Assembly (NCBI GenBank): GCA_947454955.1
Contig: CANGLW010000006.1
Location: 1 to 64,000 of the forward strand
Source: Comamonadaceae bacterium
Lineage (GTDB): Bacteria; Pseudomonadota; Gammaproteobacteria; Burkholderiales; Burkholderiaceae_C
DNA: 64,000 nt
Reading direction: 5' to 3'
Shown here: piece after piece, positions 53,041 through 62,435 of the stretch
Layout of the letters: each line of letters begins with the position of its first letter
How positions within the stretch are numbered: the stretch's first letter is position 1
Program-made: the position numbers and the translations under genes
Notes under the pieces: model-generated
Databases searched by the model: none
Seen by the model: the letters and a program-made list of their open reading frames with translations, nothing else
Told to the model about the DNA's origin: nothing

Positions 53041-53670
53041 ATGCGCATCATTCCGATCCTCGGGCAAGCCCAGATCGACAGCTCTTGCGACGAAGGCACC
53101 GGTGAGGTGCCCAAGCTTGACCTGCCCCTGGCCCGCCGCGACTTCCTCAAGGGTTCAGGCATCCTCATGGGCACGATTGCCACAGGCACCGCGCTCGCCG
53201 CCCTGGCACCCTCGCCGGTGTGGGCGCTGGAGCTCAAAAAGCTCACCGCCGACGAAGGCAAAACCCTCATGGCCATGGGCCGTGTGCTTTACCCCCACAA
53301 AAAACTCCCCGATGCGGTCTACGCCCTGTTGGCCAAAGACCTGGACGCCGCAGCTGCTGGCAACGCAGGCAGCGCCTCGATGATCAGCGCTGGTGTGGTG
53401 GCCCTCAACGAGTTCTGCAAAGGCAGCTTTGTCAAAGCCAGCGCGGCGCGCCAGCTCGAAGCGGTCAAAGCGGTGGAAGGCCAGGCCTTCTTCAACACCG
53501 TGCGCGGCCAGTGCATCACCTCGCTGTACGACAACGACATGGCCTACGCCGTGTTCGGCTACCCCGGCTCGGCCTGGGAAAAGGGTGGCTACATCACCCG
53601 CGGTTTCCAAGACCTGAAGTGGCTGCCTGCCCCCAGCAAAGAAGCCAGCCCCCCGCCCTACATGGGCTGA
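53041..53670 (+). CDS. Tat-exported small subunit of a GMC dehydrogenase (gluconate 2-dehydrogenase subunit 3-like)
   Basis: 209 residues. A Tat signal LARRDFLKGSG lies after a 30-residue charged leader, followed by a hydrophobic stretch ending PSPVWALEL. The mature part (ELKKLTADEGKTLMAMGRVL, then YPHKKLPDAVYALLAKDLD) resembles gluconate 2-dehydrogenase subunit 3. These small subunits piggyback the flavoprotein through the Tat system. A GGAG lies 8 nt upstream. The GMC gene starts 33 bp later; the usual cytochrome subunit is not in this window. Confidence 0.8.
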   Translation: MRIIPILGQAQIDSSCDEGTGEVPKLDLPLARRDFLKGSGILMGTIATGTALAALAPSPVWALELKKLTADEGKTLMAMGRVLYPHKKLPDAVYALLAKDLDAAAAGNAGSASMISAGVVALNEFCKGSFVKASAARQLEAVKAVEGQAFFNTVRGQCITSLYDNDMAYAVFGYPGSAWEKGGYITRGFQDLKWLPAPSKEASPPPYMG

Positions 53671-53703
53671 TCGACAGAACACCGAAGACGGAGAACACAC
53701 AAC

Positions 53704-55272
53704 ATGGCTAAATTTGACCAAAACGACGACGGCGTGGTCGTCATCATCGGCTCGGGTGCCGGCGGCGGCACCCTGGCCAACGAGCTGTGCCAAAAAGGCA
53801 TCAAGGTCGTCTGTCTGGAGGCTGGCGCGGTCCAGTCGCAGGCCAGCTTCATCAACGACGAGTGGAAGTCCTTCAGCCAGCTGGCTTGGCTCGACCCCCG
53901 CACCACCTCAGGCACCTGGCGCGTGGCCAAAGACTTCGCCGGCCTGCCCGCCTGGATTTGCAAAACCGTGGGCGGCACCACCACCCACTGGGCTGGCGCG
54001 TCGCTGCGTTTTCAGGAGCACGAGTTCCGCACCCGCACGGTGTATGGCGAGATCAAAGGCGCCAACCTGCTGGACTGGCCCATCACGTACAAGGACCTCG
54101 AGCCCTACTACGCCAAGGCCGAAAACAAAATGGGCGTGACCCGCACCAACGGCATTCCCGGCCTGCCTGGCAACAACAACTTCAAGGTCATGCACGCAGG
54201 GGCCACCAAGCTGGGCTACAAAGAAGTGCACACAGGCAACATGGCCATCAACAGCCAGCCGCGTGACGGCCGTGGCCGCTGCATGCAGCTGGGCTTTTGC
54301 TTCCAGGGCTGCAAGAGCGGCGCAAAGTGGAGCACGCTCTACACCGAGTTGCCCAAAGCCGAAGCCACCGGCAACTTCGAGATTCGCCCCGAGTCACATG
54401 TGACCCGCATTGAGCACAACGCCCAAGGCAAGGTCAACGCGGTGGTGTACTTCGACAAAGACGGCAAAGAACAGCGCCAAAAAGCCCGCATCGTGTGCGT
54501 GGCGGGTAACTCGATCGAAACCCCGCGCCTGCTCTTGATGTCGGCCTCCAACATGTTCAAAGACGGCCTGGCCAACTCCTCGGGCCAGGTGGGTCGCAAC
54601 TACATGCGCCACATGACCGGCTCGGTCTACGCCGCCTTCAAAGACCCGGTGCACATGTACCGCGGCACCACCATGGCCGGCATTGTGCGTGACGAGGCTG
54701 GCCACAACACCAAGCGTGGTTTTGCCGGTGGTTACGAGCTCGAAACCCTGTCGCTGGGCGTGCCCTTCATGGCCGCGTTCTTGAACCCGGGTGGTTGGGG
54801 CGCTGACTTCTCGTGGTGGATGGACCACTACACCAACCTGGCCGGCATGTGGCTGGTGGGCGAGGACATGCCGCGCGAAACCAACCGCGTGACGCTCAAC
54901 ACCAACGTCAAAGACAAGTGGGGCAACCCCGTGCCCAATGTGCACTTTGACGACCACGACAACGACATCGCCATGCGCAACCACGCCTTCACCCAGGCCG
55001 AGCGCATTTACCAGGCGGCTGGTTCCATCAAGACCTTCCGCACACCACCCTACCCATCGACCCACAACCTGGGCACTTGCCGCATGAGCGCCAAGGCCAG
55101 CGACGGCGTGTGCAACCGCTACGGCCAAACGCACGACATCGCTAATCTGTTCATCAGCGACGGCAGCCAGTTCACCACCGGTGGCGCGGAGAACCCGACG
55201 TTAACCATTGTGACACTGGCGATTCGCCAAGCCGATTACATTGCTCAGCAGATGACCATGCGCGCCATCTGA
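53704..55272 (+). CDS. GMC-family FAD oxidoreductase (dehydrogenase large subunit)
   Basis: 522 residues. VVVIIGSGAGGGTLANELCQ near the N-terminus binds FAD, followed by KTVGGTTTHWAGASLRFQ and CFQGCKSGAKWSTLYTE. The C-terminal HNLGTCRMS and FISDGSQFTTGGAENPTLT contain the catalytic-histidine region of GMC dehydrogenases (gluconate, sorbitol, glucose types). It has no signal peptide, so export with the Tat-signal small subunit is inferred. The substrate is probably a sugar, sugar acid or alcohol, not determinable here. Confidence 0.9.
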   Translation: MAKFDQNDDGVVVIIGSGAGGGTLANELCQKGIKVVCLEAGAVQSQASFINDEWKSFSQLAWLDPRTTSGTWRVAKDFAGLPAWICKTVGGTTTHWAGASLRFQEHEFRTRTVYGEIKGANLLDWPITYKDLEPYYAKAENKMGVTRTNGIPGLPGNNNFKVMHAGATKLGYKEVHTGNMAINSQPRDGRGRCMQLGFCFQGCKSGAKWSTLYTELPKAEATGNFEIRPESHVTRIEHNAQGKVNAVVYFDKDGKEQRQKARIVCVAGNSIETPRLLLMSASNMFKDGLANSSGQVGRNYMRHMTGSVYAAFKDPVHMYRGTTMAGIVRDEAGHNTKRGFAGGYELETLSLGVPFMAAFLNPGGWGADFSWWMDHYTNLAGMWLVGEDMPRETNRVTLNTNVKDKWGNPVPNVHFDDHDNDIAMRNHAFTQAERIYQAAGSIKTFRTPPYPSTHNLGTCRMSAKASDGVCNRYGQTHDIANLFISDGSQFTTGGAENPTLTIVTLAIRQADYIAQQMTMRAI

Positions 55273-55296
55273 ACCACTTTTGGCAGGAGCCCCACC

Positions 55297-55728
55297 ATGT
55301 GCGAATTTTTCGTCAAAGCCGACCCGATCCAATACGAACAACGCTCACGCACGGTTCGTATCCACGGCGTGCTCACCAGCATCCGGCTGGAAAACATGGT
55401 GTGGGACATCCTGGCCGAAATGGCCGAGGACGAGGGCTGCACCACCAACGCCTTGATCTCGTCTTTCCACGACGAGATCTTGGCTTACCGCGGCGAGGTG
55501 CCCAACTTCGCTTCTTTCCTACGGGTGACCTGCATGCGTTACATGCGCCGGCAGATCACCGCGCTGGAAAAAAAGCTCCCCGAGAATGCCGTCGCTGGTG
55601 AGCCCGGGCCTTCTCGAGTTCCGCATGTGCTCACCGCCCGGCCCAAGCCGCCGCTGGCTGATTCACGCTCCCGCCAAAAAGGCAAAGTGAGCGATGTCAC
55701 GCCGGTGCTGCAAGCCGTGCGCGCCTGA
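55297..55728 (+). CDS. Ribbon-helix-helix (RHH_4-type) protein
   Basis: 143 residues. SRTVRIHGVLTSIRLENMVW followed by two helices (DILAEMAEDEGCTTNALISSF) fits the RHH_4 domain, which is usually about 65-70 residues and of unproven DNA-binding role. A low-complexity Pro/Arg/Lys tail follows (about 95-143). It is 24 bp after the GMC gene and probably co-transcribed, so it may regulate or accompany the dehydrogenase. Confidence 0.8.
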   Translation: MCEFFVKADPIQYEQRSRTVRIHGVLTSIRLENMVWDILAEMAEDEGCTTNALISSFHDEILAYRGEVPNFASFLRVTCMRYMRRQITALEKKLPENAVAGEPGPSRVPHVLTARPKPPLADSRSRQKGKVSDVTPVLQAVRA

Positions 55729-55748
55729 TTTTTTAAGTTTGGATTTTG

Positions 55749-55774
55749 GTAGGCCCCTGTGGCCTACTTTTTTT
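55749..55774 (+). terminator. Rho-independent terminator of the GMC operon
   Basis: GTAGGCC (55749-55755) and GGCCTAC (55761-55767) form a perfect 7-bp stem with a CCTGT loop, followed by T7. It ends the 53041-55728 operon just before gloA. Confidence 0.9.
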
Positions 55775-55785
55775 GACACAACACC

Positions 55786-56319
55786 ATGTTTGACACCGAA
55801 AAACACCCTGGCGTGGCCGATGCTGCGCCCGCTGCCACCCAAGGCTTCACCCTGAACCACACCATGCTGCGTGTGAAAGACCCGGCCGTGTCGCTGGACT
55901 TTTACTCGCGCATCATGGGCATGCGTTTGCTGCGCAAGCTCGACTTTCCCGAGATGAAGTTCACGCTGTACTTTTTGGCCCAGCGTGTGGACGGCGAGCA
56001 AGCGCCTGAGGACGCGGGCGAGCGCACCGCCTGGACATTTGCGCAGCGCGGCATCCTGGAGCTGACCCACAACTGGGGCACCGAGGGCGACGACAACTTC
56101 AAGTACCACGACGGCAACGCCCAGCCCCAGGGCTTTGGGCACATCTGCTTTTCGGTGCCCAACCTGGACGTGGCGGTGGCCTGGTTTGACCAGAACAACG
56201 TCACCTACGTCAAGCGCCCAGACCAGGGCAAGATGAAGGACGTGGCCTTCATCAAAGACCCTGATGGCTACTGGATTGAGATTGTCGAACCCGCGCGCTT
56301 GAAGCAGCTAGGGCTTTAA
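55786..56319 (+). CDS. gloA: Lactoylglutathione lyase (glyoxalase I)
   Basis: 177 residues of the vicinal oxygen chelate fold. The four metal ligands can be placed: His in [10 protein letters not shown] near residue 25, Glu in ILELTHNWG near 92, His in [10 protein letters not shown] near 119 and Glu in WIEIVEP near 165. It turns the methylglyoxal-glutathione adduct into lactoylglutathione. It has the longer form (extra [17 protein letters not shown] loop) typical of Zn- or eukaryote-like enzymes. Its stop overlaps the convergent pgk stop. Confidence 0.94.
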   Translation: MFDTEKHPGVADAAPAATQGFTLNHTMLRVKDPAVSLDFYSRIMGMRLLRKLDFPEMKFTLYFLAQRVDGEQAPEDAGERTAWTFAQRGILELTHNWGTEGDDNFKYHDGNAQPQGFGHICFSVPNLDVAVAWFDQNNVTYVKRPDQGKMKDVAFIKDPDGYWIEIVEPARLKQLGL

Positions 56320-57518
56320 GCCGCGCGCCGCTGCAAGATCTCGAAGGCTGGCAGGGTTTTGCCCTCCAGCACTTCCAAAAAGGCGCCGCCACCGGTGGAG
56401 ATGTAGCCCACGTCTTTTTCAATGCCGTACTTGGCAATGGCCGCCAGCGTGTCGCCGCCGCCTGCGATGCTGAACGCGCTGGACTTCGCAATGGCCTGCG
56501 CGATGGTTTTGGTGCCGTTATCGAACGCGGCAAACTCAAACACACCCACCGGGCCGTTCCACACAATCGTGCCGGCTTGCATGAGCTGATCGGCCAACTT
56601 CTGCGCGGTTTGCGGGCCGATGTCCAAAATCAAATCGTCATCGGCCACGTCGCTCGCAGATTTCACAGTGGCGGGCGCATCGGCCGCGAAGGTCTTGGCC
56701 ACCACCACGTCGGTGGGAATCGGCACCTCAGCGCCACGCGCTTTCATGGCCTCAATCACCGCCTTGGCCTCACTCAGCAAATCAGGCTCGGCCAAAGATT
56801 TGCCAATCTTCAAACCGGCTGCGAGCATGAAGGTGTTGGCAATGCCGCCGCCCACAATCAGCTGGTCCACGTTATTGGCCAGGCTCTTCAAAATCGTGAG
56901 CTTGGTCGACACCTTGGAGCCCGCCACAATCGCCACCAGCGGGCGTTTGGGTTTGCTCAAGGCTTTGGAAATCGCATCCATCTCAGCGGCCAGCAGGGGG
57001 CCCGCGCAGGCAATGGGGGCGTACTCGGCGATGCCGTAGGTCGAGCCCTCAGCACGGTGCGCGGTGCCAAAGGCGTCGTGCACAAAAATGTCGCAGAGCT
57101 TGGCCAGCTTTTGGGCCAGCTCAGGTTTGTTTTTCTTCTCGCCCACGTTCAGGCGGCAGTTCTCCAGCACCACCAACTGGCCCGGGGCCACGGTCACGCC
57201 ATCAACCCAGTTGGCCACCAGCGGCACACCGTTGGCGTAAGCGCCACCGAGCAACTCGCCCAAACGCTTGGCCACAGGCGCCAGAGAATCTTCAGGCTTG
57301 AACTCACCTTCAGTGGGGCGGCCCAGGTGCGAGGTGACCATGACTGCTGCGCCAGCGTCCAAGGCCATGCGGATGCAGGGGATCGAGGCGCGGATGCGGG
57401 TGTCCTCGGTGATGTCGCCCGCATCGTTTTGCGGCACATTGAGGTCAGCACGGATGAACACACGTTGGCCAGCGGCCTTGCCCTGCGCGCACAGGTCCTG
57501 AAAGCGGATGAATTTCAT
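56316..57518 (-). CDS. pgk: Phosphoglycerate kinase
   Basis: 400 residues. [37 protein letters not shown] and the C-terminal [16 protein letters not shown] and [17 protein letters not shown] are standard Pgk motifs. It transfers phosphate between 1,3-bisphosphoglycerate and ADP. It ends overlapping gloA. It may serve glycolysis and, if present, the Calvin cycle. Confidence 0.97.
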   Translation of the reverse strand: MKFIRFQDLCAQGKAAGQRVFIRADLNVPQNDAGDITEDTRIRASIPCIRMALDAGAAVMVTSHLGRPTEGEFKPEDSLAPVAKRLGELLGGAYANGVPLVANWVDGVTVAPGQLVVLENCRLNVGEKKNKPELAQKLAKLCDIFVHDAFGTAHRAEGSTYGIAEYAPIACAGPLLAAEMDAISKALSKPKRPLVAIVAGSKVSTKLTILKSLANNVDQLIVGGGIANTFMLAAGLKIGKSLAEPDLLSEAKAVIEAMKARGAEVPIPTDVVVAKTFAADAPATVKSASDVADDDLILDIGPQTAQKLADQLMQAGTIVWNGPVGVFEFAAFDNGTKTIAQAIAKSSAFSIAGGGDTLAAIAKYGIEKDVGYISTGGGAFLEVLEGKTLPAFEILQRRAA

Positions 57519-57597
57519 AGGAGGGTCTGATCAATAAACCGTCTATTTTAAAAGGCGGCTCAAACGCTGGCGGAACAACTTTGAGACAGGGGCAGGC

Positions 57598-58017
57598 TCA
57601 TGCGTCCCAGGGGTTGAGCAACTGCAAGTCCAGGTGCTCAAAATCTTTCACATTGCGTGTGGCCAAACGCAAACCACGGCTCGTGGCGATGGCAGCAATT
57701 TGCGCATCTTCCACGCTGATGGGGCGGCCCAAGCGGGTGCGCTGGGCCACGATGTCGCCATAGATGGCAGCTGCAGCTTGGTCAAACGACAAACAGCGCT
57801 GGGCAAAGTCGACCTCGATCATGGCCTGCGCCGCCGCTTGCAAATTTTGCTTTTTCTGCCCCTCAGGCAACAGGGCCAGGCCCAAGGCAATTTCTGCGCA
57901 GGTGATGGTGCTGATCCAAACCTGCTGCGCGTTTTGCGCGTCCAGCCATGCCAGCACCTGGGGCGCAGGCTGGGCGCGCATGCACTCCGAGATCACATTG
58001 GTGTCGAGCAAGACCAT
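57598..58017 (-). CDS. PIN-domain RNase toxin, FitB/VapC-like (second pair)
   Basis: 139 residues with the PIN Asp5 (MVLLDTNVISE), the acidic residue of TCAEIALG, and VEDAQIAAIA, LATRNVKDF towards the end. It closely resembles in plan the toxin at 25745-26170: both end in NPWxxxA-type tails (NPWDA here, NPWNHQA there). It starts 4 bp after the antitoxin stop. Confidence 0.9.
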   Translation of the reverse strand: MVLLDTNVISECMRAQPAPQVLAWLDAQNAQQVWISTITCAEIALGLALLPEGQKKQNLQAAAQAMIEVDFAQRCLSFDQAAAAIYGDIVAQRTRLGRPISVEDAQIAAIATSRGLRLATRNVKDFEHLDLQLLNPWDA

Positions 58018-58021
58018 GGGC

Positions 58022-58255
58022 TCACCAAGCCAGCGGCTCGCGCGGCAGACTGCGCGCGGGCAAGGTCAGCTCAGTGGCCTGGTTGGCGAAGCGCTGCTGC
58101 AAACGCTGCCCCAAACCACCCACCGCTGCAGGCGTGAAGGCTTGTCGCAAGATGCTGCGCACCTCTTCTTCCATGGACTGGCCGTGCAAAGCCGCCTGCA
58201 CGCGCAGCTTGGCTTTGATGTCGTCGTCGAGGTTACGGATGGTCAGGGCTGCCAT
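58022..58255 (-). CDS. FitA-like ribbon-helix-helix antitoxin (second pair)
   Basis: 77 residues. AALTIRNLDDDIKAKLRVQA and HGQSMEEEVRSILRQAF match the FitA RHH fold, and a C-terminal tail (NQATELTLPARSLPREPLAW) presumably holds the toxin. The start at 58255 is set where homology begins. TTGCCT/TACAAT with a 17-bp spacer and repeated motifs lie upstream, fitting autoregulation. Confidence 0.87.
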   Translation of the reverse strand: MAALTIRNLDDDIKAKLRVQAALHGQSMEEEVRSILRQAFTPAAVGGLGQRLQQRFANQATELTLPARSLPREPLAW

Positions 58256-58263
58256 GGTGTTTT

Positions 58264-58308
58264 TGATAGCAATGCCATCATTGTAAGCATTGATAGCACT
58301 CAAGGCAA
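58264..58308 (-). promoter_or_regulatory. Promoter and repeats for the second FitAB-type pair
   Basis: On the minus strand TTGCCT (58308-58303), a 17-bp spacer and TACAAT (58285-58280) form a promoter. The direct repeat TGATAGCA occurs at 58264 and 58290, and CAATGC/GCATTG halves bracket the -10. These are candidate antitoxin-binding sites, though less symmetric than the first pair's operator. Confidence 0.6.
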
Positions 58309-58356
58309 GCATTCGACAAACACGTCCCAAGCCACTGTCTGGCCACTACCTAGCCA

Positions 58357-58704
58357 CTACCAACCCAAACCAATGTGCAGCGGCAAGTACACCGCCATGC
58401 CCACCAGGATGGTGCCCAGGACGGCTTGGCCGCCGCCTTTTTGCGAGAAGAAATACGTCACGCCCGCGGCTACCGCGAAGAGGCGAGCGTCTTGCCAGGT
58501 GCTGACCAAATGGCCCTGGGTCATCACGATTTCGGGCACGATCACACCACACAACGCGGCCACCGGGGCGTATTGCAGGCCGCGTTGTGCCCAGCGCGGC
58601 AGGCTCCAGGGTTTGTTGGAGATGAAGAAAAACGAGCGGGTAACCATGGTGATGACGCCCATGCCCACGATCACGCCCAGGGTCCAAAGGTCGGTGTGGT
58701 TCAT
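58357..58704 (-). CDS. azlD: AzlD-family small subunit of a branched-chain amino acid exporter
   Basis: 115 residues, four predicted membrane helices (LGVIVGMGVITMVTRSFFF, then LQYAPVAALCGVIVPEIVM). AzlD acts with AzlC to export branched-chain amino acids or analogues. It starts 7 bp after azlC. Confidence 0.88.
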   Translation of the reverse strand: MNHTDLWTLGVIVGMGVITMVTRSFFFISNKPWSLPRWAQRGLQYAPVAALCGVIVPEIVMTQGHLVSTWQDARLFAVAAGVTYFFSQKGGGQAVLGTILVGMAVYLPLHIGLGW

Positions 58705-58711
58705 CGCGGTC

Positions 58712-59449
58712 TCAGGCCTCGCGGGTTTTGAGGGTGGTTTCCAGCATCATGCACAGCGCCACGGCTGCGGCAATGGCCACCACGATGTTGAGCTTGTAAG
58801 GCAGGGCAAACGCGGCCACCGCCGCACTGCCAGCCACGATGGCCGAGACGCGTTTGAGCGGCGTGTCCACCACCGAACAGGCCACACCCACCAGCGCCAA
58901 AATGCCCGCAAACGACAGGCCCCAGGACGGTGGAATCACATTGGCTAAAGCAATGCCCAAGAGGCTGGCCACCTGCCAGCTCATCCAACAGGCCGAACAC
59001 CCCCCGGCCAAGTAAGCCAGTTGCGCGAGTTGCTGCGTGTCGTTGGTGGGTGGTGTGGGGTAGCGCCGGGTGAACATGACGTAACTCAGGTCCGCGGTCA
59101 CATAGCCCATGAGCAGTCGCACCGGGCGAGGGAGCTTGATCATGTAGGGCCGCAGGTGCGCGCTGAACACCATGAAGCGCAGGTTCACACAAAAGGCGGT
59201 AGCCCAAATCACCAGCACCGGCGCGCCAGCTGCTATCAAAGGAATAGCGGCTAACTGAGAGCTACCGGCGTAAACAATGAAAGTCATGGCCAGGGCTTCG
59301 GTCAAGCTCATGCCTGACTTGACCATGGCCACGCCGGTCATCATGCCCCAGGAGGCCAGGCCAGGCGCCACCGAACCCATGTCGCGCATGCCCTGGCGGT
59401 ACTCGGGGTGGCGCAGCACATCGCGGGCCTTCACAACACGGCCTCGCAC
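58712..59449 (-). CDS. azlC: AzlC-family permease
   Basis: 245 residues. GVAMVKSGMSLTEALAMTF, VYAGSSQLAAIPLIAAGAPV and WATAFCVNLRFMVFSAHL are characteristic AzlC motifs. Likely exports branched-chain amino acids with AzlD. It lies 1 bp after the fmt stop, so it is probably co-transcribed with fmt-def, an unusual pairing for a housekeeping operon. Confidence 0.9.
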   Translation of the reverse strand: MRGRVVKARDVLRHPEYRQGMRDMGSVAPGLASWGMMTGVAMVKSGMSLTEALAMTFIVYAGSSQLAAIPLIAAGAPVLVIWATAFCVNLRFMVFSAHLRPYMIKLPRPVRLLMGYVTADLSYVMFTRRYPTPPTNDTQQLAQLAYLAGGCSACWMSWQVASLLGIALANVIPPSWGLSFAGILALVGVACSVVDTPLKRVSAIVAGSAAVAAFALPYKLNIVVAIAAAVALCMMLETTLKTREA

Positions 59450-59450
59450 A

Positions 59451-60449
59451 TCAGCCCAATACCTCGCCGGCCGTGATGGGGCAACCGCGCAAAAAGTCTT
59501 GCGCGCTCAAACGCTTGCCGCCGGCGCGTTGTAACTCGGTCACGCACAACACACCACGGCCACACTGCACGCGCACGCCTTGCGCATCGGCACTCAGCAC
59601 CGTGCCCGCTGGGGCGGTTGGTTCAGCGCTTTCAAGCTGCGCTTGCCACAGCTTGATGGGCTCGCCACGTAACAGCGCTGTAGCACCCGGAAACGGGTTG
59701 AAGGCACGCACACGCCGGGCAATGACGTCTGCGTCTTGCGACCAGTTCACCGCGGCTTCTTGCTTCTCAATTTTGTGGGCGTAGCTGATGCCCAGGGCTT
59801 GCGCCTCAAGCGAATCGGGGCGCACACCGGGCGGCAGTTGCGGCTGAGGTGTGGCTTTCAAGCGGCCAACCTCGGAATCTTGTAAGGCTTGCACCACCAT
59901 CTCGCCACCCAAGGCGGCCAGGGTGTCGTGCAGCTGCGCGGTGGTGGCCGCGCCAACCGGCACACTGCGCATGCTCAGCATGTCGCCGGTGTCCAAGCCT
60001 GCGTCCATTTGCATGATGGTCACACCGGTTTGCGCATCGCCCGCTTCAATCGCGCGGTGAATGGGCGCAGCACCCCGCCAACGTGGCAGCAAAGAAGCGT
60101 GGATGTTCAAGCAACCCAGACGCGGCAGGTCCAGCACCCACTGCGGCAAGATGAGACCGTAAGCGGCCACCACCATCACATCAGGCGCGGCGGCTTGCAA
60201 GGCATCACGCGCCAGGGCGGCATCATGCGGGTGCTTGCCGTCCAGCCGCAAGCTGATGGGTTGCGCCACCGTCATGCCATGCTCGAGCGCGAACTGCTTG
60301 ACAGGAGAGGCTTGCAGTTTCATGCCGCGCCCTGCGGGCCGGTCGGGCTGGGTGAGCACCAGGGGCACGCTGTGGCCCGCGGCATGGATGGCAGCCAGCG
60401 CCACGCGGGCGAATTCGGGCGTGCCCGCGAATGCAACTTTCAAGGTCAA
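59451..60449 (-). CDS. fmt: Methionyl-tRNA formyltransferase
   Basis: 332 residues. [15 protein letters not shown], the formyl-donor and catalytic region [20 protein letters not shown], and [13 protein letters not shown] are clear. It formylates initiator Met-tRNA using 10-formyl-THF. It follows def with a 33-bp gap; Def later removes the formyl group. Confidence 0.96.
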   Translation of the reverse strand: MTLKVAFAGTPEFARVALAAIHAAGHSVPLVLTQPDRPAGRGMKLQASPVKQFALEHGMTVAQPISLRLDGKHPHDAALARDALQAAAPDVMVVAAYGLILPQWVLDLPRLGCLNIHASLLPRWRGAAPIHRAIEAGDAQTGVTIMQMDAGLDTGDMLSMRSVPVGAATTAQLHDTLAALGGEMVVQALQDSEVGRLKATPQPQLPPGVRPDSLEAQALGISYAHKIEKQEAAVNWSQDADVIARRVRAFNPFPGATALLRGEPIKLWQAQLESAEPTAPAGTVLSADAQGVRVQCGRGVLCVTELQRAGGKRLSAQDFLRGCPITAGEVLG

Positions 60450-60482
60450 CCCTTTGCGCGGCTCAAAAAACGGAGCAAGGCA

Positions 60483-60998
60483 TCAAGACGCCGCGCGCAT
60501 TTCGCGCTGGTGCTTGACCATCTTGGTTTTGATGCGGTTGCGCTTGAGCAGCGAGAGGTATTCCACAAACACCTTGCCCATGAGGTGGTCCATCTCGTGC
60601 TGCACACAAATCGACAGCAACTCGTTGGCCTCGATCACGCGGCTGTTGCCGTGCTCGTCCAGCGCCTTCACATGCACGCTCAGGAAACGCTCCACCCCGT
60701 CGTAAATGCCAGGCACCGACAGGCACCCTTCTTCGTTGAGTTTTTTCTCGGGGCTGGTCCACACCAACTCGGGGTTGATGAGCACCATGGGTTGGTCGCG
60801 GGTTTCGGACACATCGAGCACGATGAGCCGCTCATGCACATTGACCTGCGTGGCCGCCAGCCCCACACCGTTGGCGTGGTACATGGTCTCGATCATGTCG
60901 GCAGCCAGCGTACGGATGCGGTCGTCCACCGCCGCCACGGGCTTGGCCACGGTGTGCAGACGCGGGTCGGGGTAACAGAGGATGGAAAGTAGGGCCAT
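60483..60998 (-). CDS. def: Peptide deformylase
   Basis: 171 residues. The three active-site motifs are intact: [18 protein letters not shown] and [10 protein letters not shown], with Cys and two His binding the metal. It removes formyl groups from nascent proteins. The ATG at 60998 is divergent from dprA by 125 bp. Confidence 0.97.
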   Translation of the reverse strand: MALLSILCYPDPRLHTVAKPVAAVDDRIRTLAADMIETMYHANGVGLAATQVNVHERLIVLDVSETRDQPMVLINPELVWTSPEKKLNEEGCLSVPGIYDGVERFLSVHVKALDEHGNSRVIEANELLSICVQHEMDHLMGKVFVEYLSLLKRNRIKTKMVKHQREMRAAS

Positions 60999-61123
60999 AG
61001 CGTGTATTTCTTGGCCCCTATTTTCGCTGTTTTCTTCAAGTGTGGTGCAGGGCCTCGGGTTGATCCTGATGTGGGGGCTGCGCACCGCTTTGACAATGGG
61101 CTGGTCACACATCGAAGCTTGCC

Positions 61124-62365
61124 ATGTCCAACAACCCTGAAACAGACCTGGGTGGCCACGCCGCGCGCGTGCCAGCCGCCCCGCCACTTGAATCGCCTGA
61201 ACTGCAAACACCTGAGCTGCGCGCCTGGCTGCGCCTGAGCATGACCCCGGGCGTGGGCGACCACACCGCACGCAAACTGCTGGCCCACTTTGGCTTGCCC
61301 GAGCAACTGTTTACCGCGCCCGAGCATGAGCTGCGCAGCCTGGTCACGCCGCTGCAAGTGTCGGCCTTGCTGCAAGAGCCGCCAGGTTTGCAAGCCCAAC
61401 TCACCCGCACCCAAGCGTGGCTAAACGCCGCTGAAGACCCAGTGCAACGCCGCGTGGTGACCTTGGGGGATGCGCTGTACCCCGATGGTTTGCTGCAGAT
61501 GGCCGATCCGCCGCTGTTGCTCTACCTCATGGGCCGATTGGATTTGCCCTTGAAGCACGCGGTGGCGGTGGTGGGCAGCCGCAACCCCACACCGCAAGGC
61601 GCACTCAACGCGCGGCAGTTCAGCCTGGCCTTGGCCGAGGCGGGGGTGACGGTGGTCTCGGGCCTGGCGCTGGGGGTAGATGGCGCGGCGCATGAAGGGG
61701 CGCTGCAAGGGCTTGCAAGCCCAGCCGACCTAATGGCCACGGTGGCCACCGTGGCCGTGGTGGGCACCGGGCTGGACCGCGTCTACCCGCGCGCACACCA
61801 CGCCTTGGCGCACCGGATTGCGCAGCAAGGTTGGGTGGTGAGCGAGTACCCGATTGGCACACCGCCACTGGCCGCAAATTTTCCCAAGCGCAACCGGCTC
61901 ATTGCCGGCCTCTCGCAAGCCACGCTGGTGGTGGAGGCTGCGCTGAAATCGGGCTCGCTCATCACTGCGCGCCTGGCGCTGGAGCAGGGCAAAGAAGTCA
62001 TGGCCATTCCGGGCTCGATCCACGCCACCCAGGCGCGCGGTTGCCACGCGCTCATCCGCCAGGGCGCCAAGCTGGTGGAGTCAGCGCAAGACGTGCTGGA
62101 AGACCTGCAACTCGCGCCGCGCTTGTCACGGGGCTTGAATGACCCAGAGGCTGAAAACGACACAACTGATGCAGACGACCCAAGCACGCACGCCGAGAAC
62201 CCACTGCTGCAAGCCATGGGTTGGGCGCCCCTGAGCCTGGACGATTTGCAAGCCACCAGCGGCCTGGCCATTGGGCCGTTGCAAGCGCAACTCATGGCGC
62301 TCGAACTCGACGGCGAGGTGGTGCGCATGCCCGGCGGGCTCTTGCAACGGATCGCGCGAAGTTGA
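61124..62365 (+). CDS. dprA: DNA-processing protein DprA/Smf
   Basis: 413 residues. A SAM-like N-terminal region ([18 protein letters not shown]), the Rossmann core with [32 protein letters not shown] and [12 protein letters not shown], and a C-terminal winged helix (about 345-413). DprA loads RecA onto incoming ssDNA during natural transformation. With smg downstream and def-fmt upstream it shows the standard gammaproteobacterial/betaproteobacterial order. A negatively charged linker ([12 protein letters not shown]) separates the last two domains. Confidence 0.95.
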   Translation: MSNNPETDLGGHAARVPAAPPLESPELQTPELRAWLRLSMTPGVGDHTARKLLAHFGLPEQLFTAPEHELRSLVTPLQVSALLQEPPGLQAQLTRTQAWLNAAEDPVQRRVVTLGDALYPDGLLQMADPPLLLYLMGRLDLPLKHAVAVVGSRNPTPQGALNARQFSLALAEAGVTVVSGLALGVDGAAHEGALQGLASPADLMATVATVAVVGTGLDRVYPRAHHALAHRIAQQGWVVSEYPIGTPPLAANFPKRNRLIAGLSQATLVVEAALKSGSLITARLALEQGKEVMAIPGSIHATQARGCHALIRQGAKLVESAQDVLEDLQLAPRLSRGLNDPEAENDTTDADDPSTHAENPLLQAMGWAPLSLDDLQATSGLAIGPLQAQLMALELDGEVVRMPGGLLQRIARS

Positions 62366-62400
62366 TTTAGAAAAATGATGACATGCTGAGCTCAGGGGGC

Positions 62401-62429
62401 TTAGCAAGCGACACAAACTGAGGTACATT
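62401..62429 (+). promoter_or_regulatory. smg promoter, apparently leaderless
   Basis: TTAGCA (62401-62406), a 17-bp spacer and TACATT (62424-62429) end 6 nt before the smg ATG. No Shine-Dalgarno is seen. Confidence 0.45.
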
Positions 62430-62435
62430 GAATCC

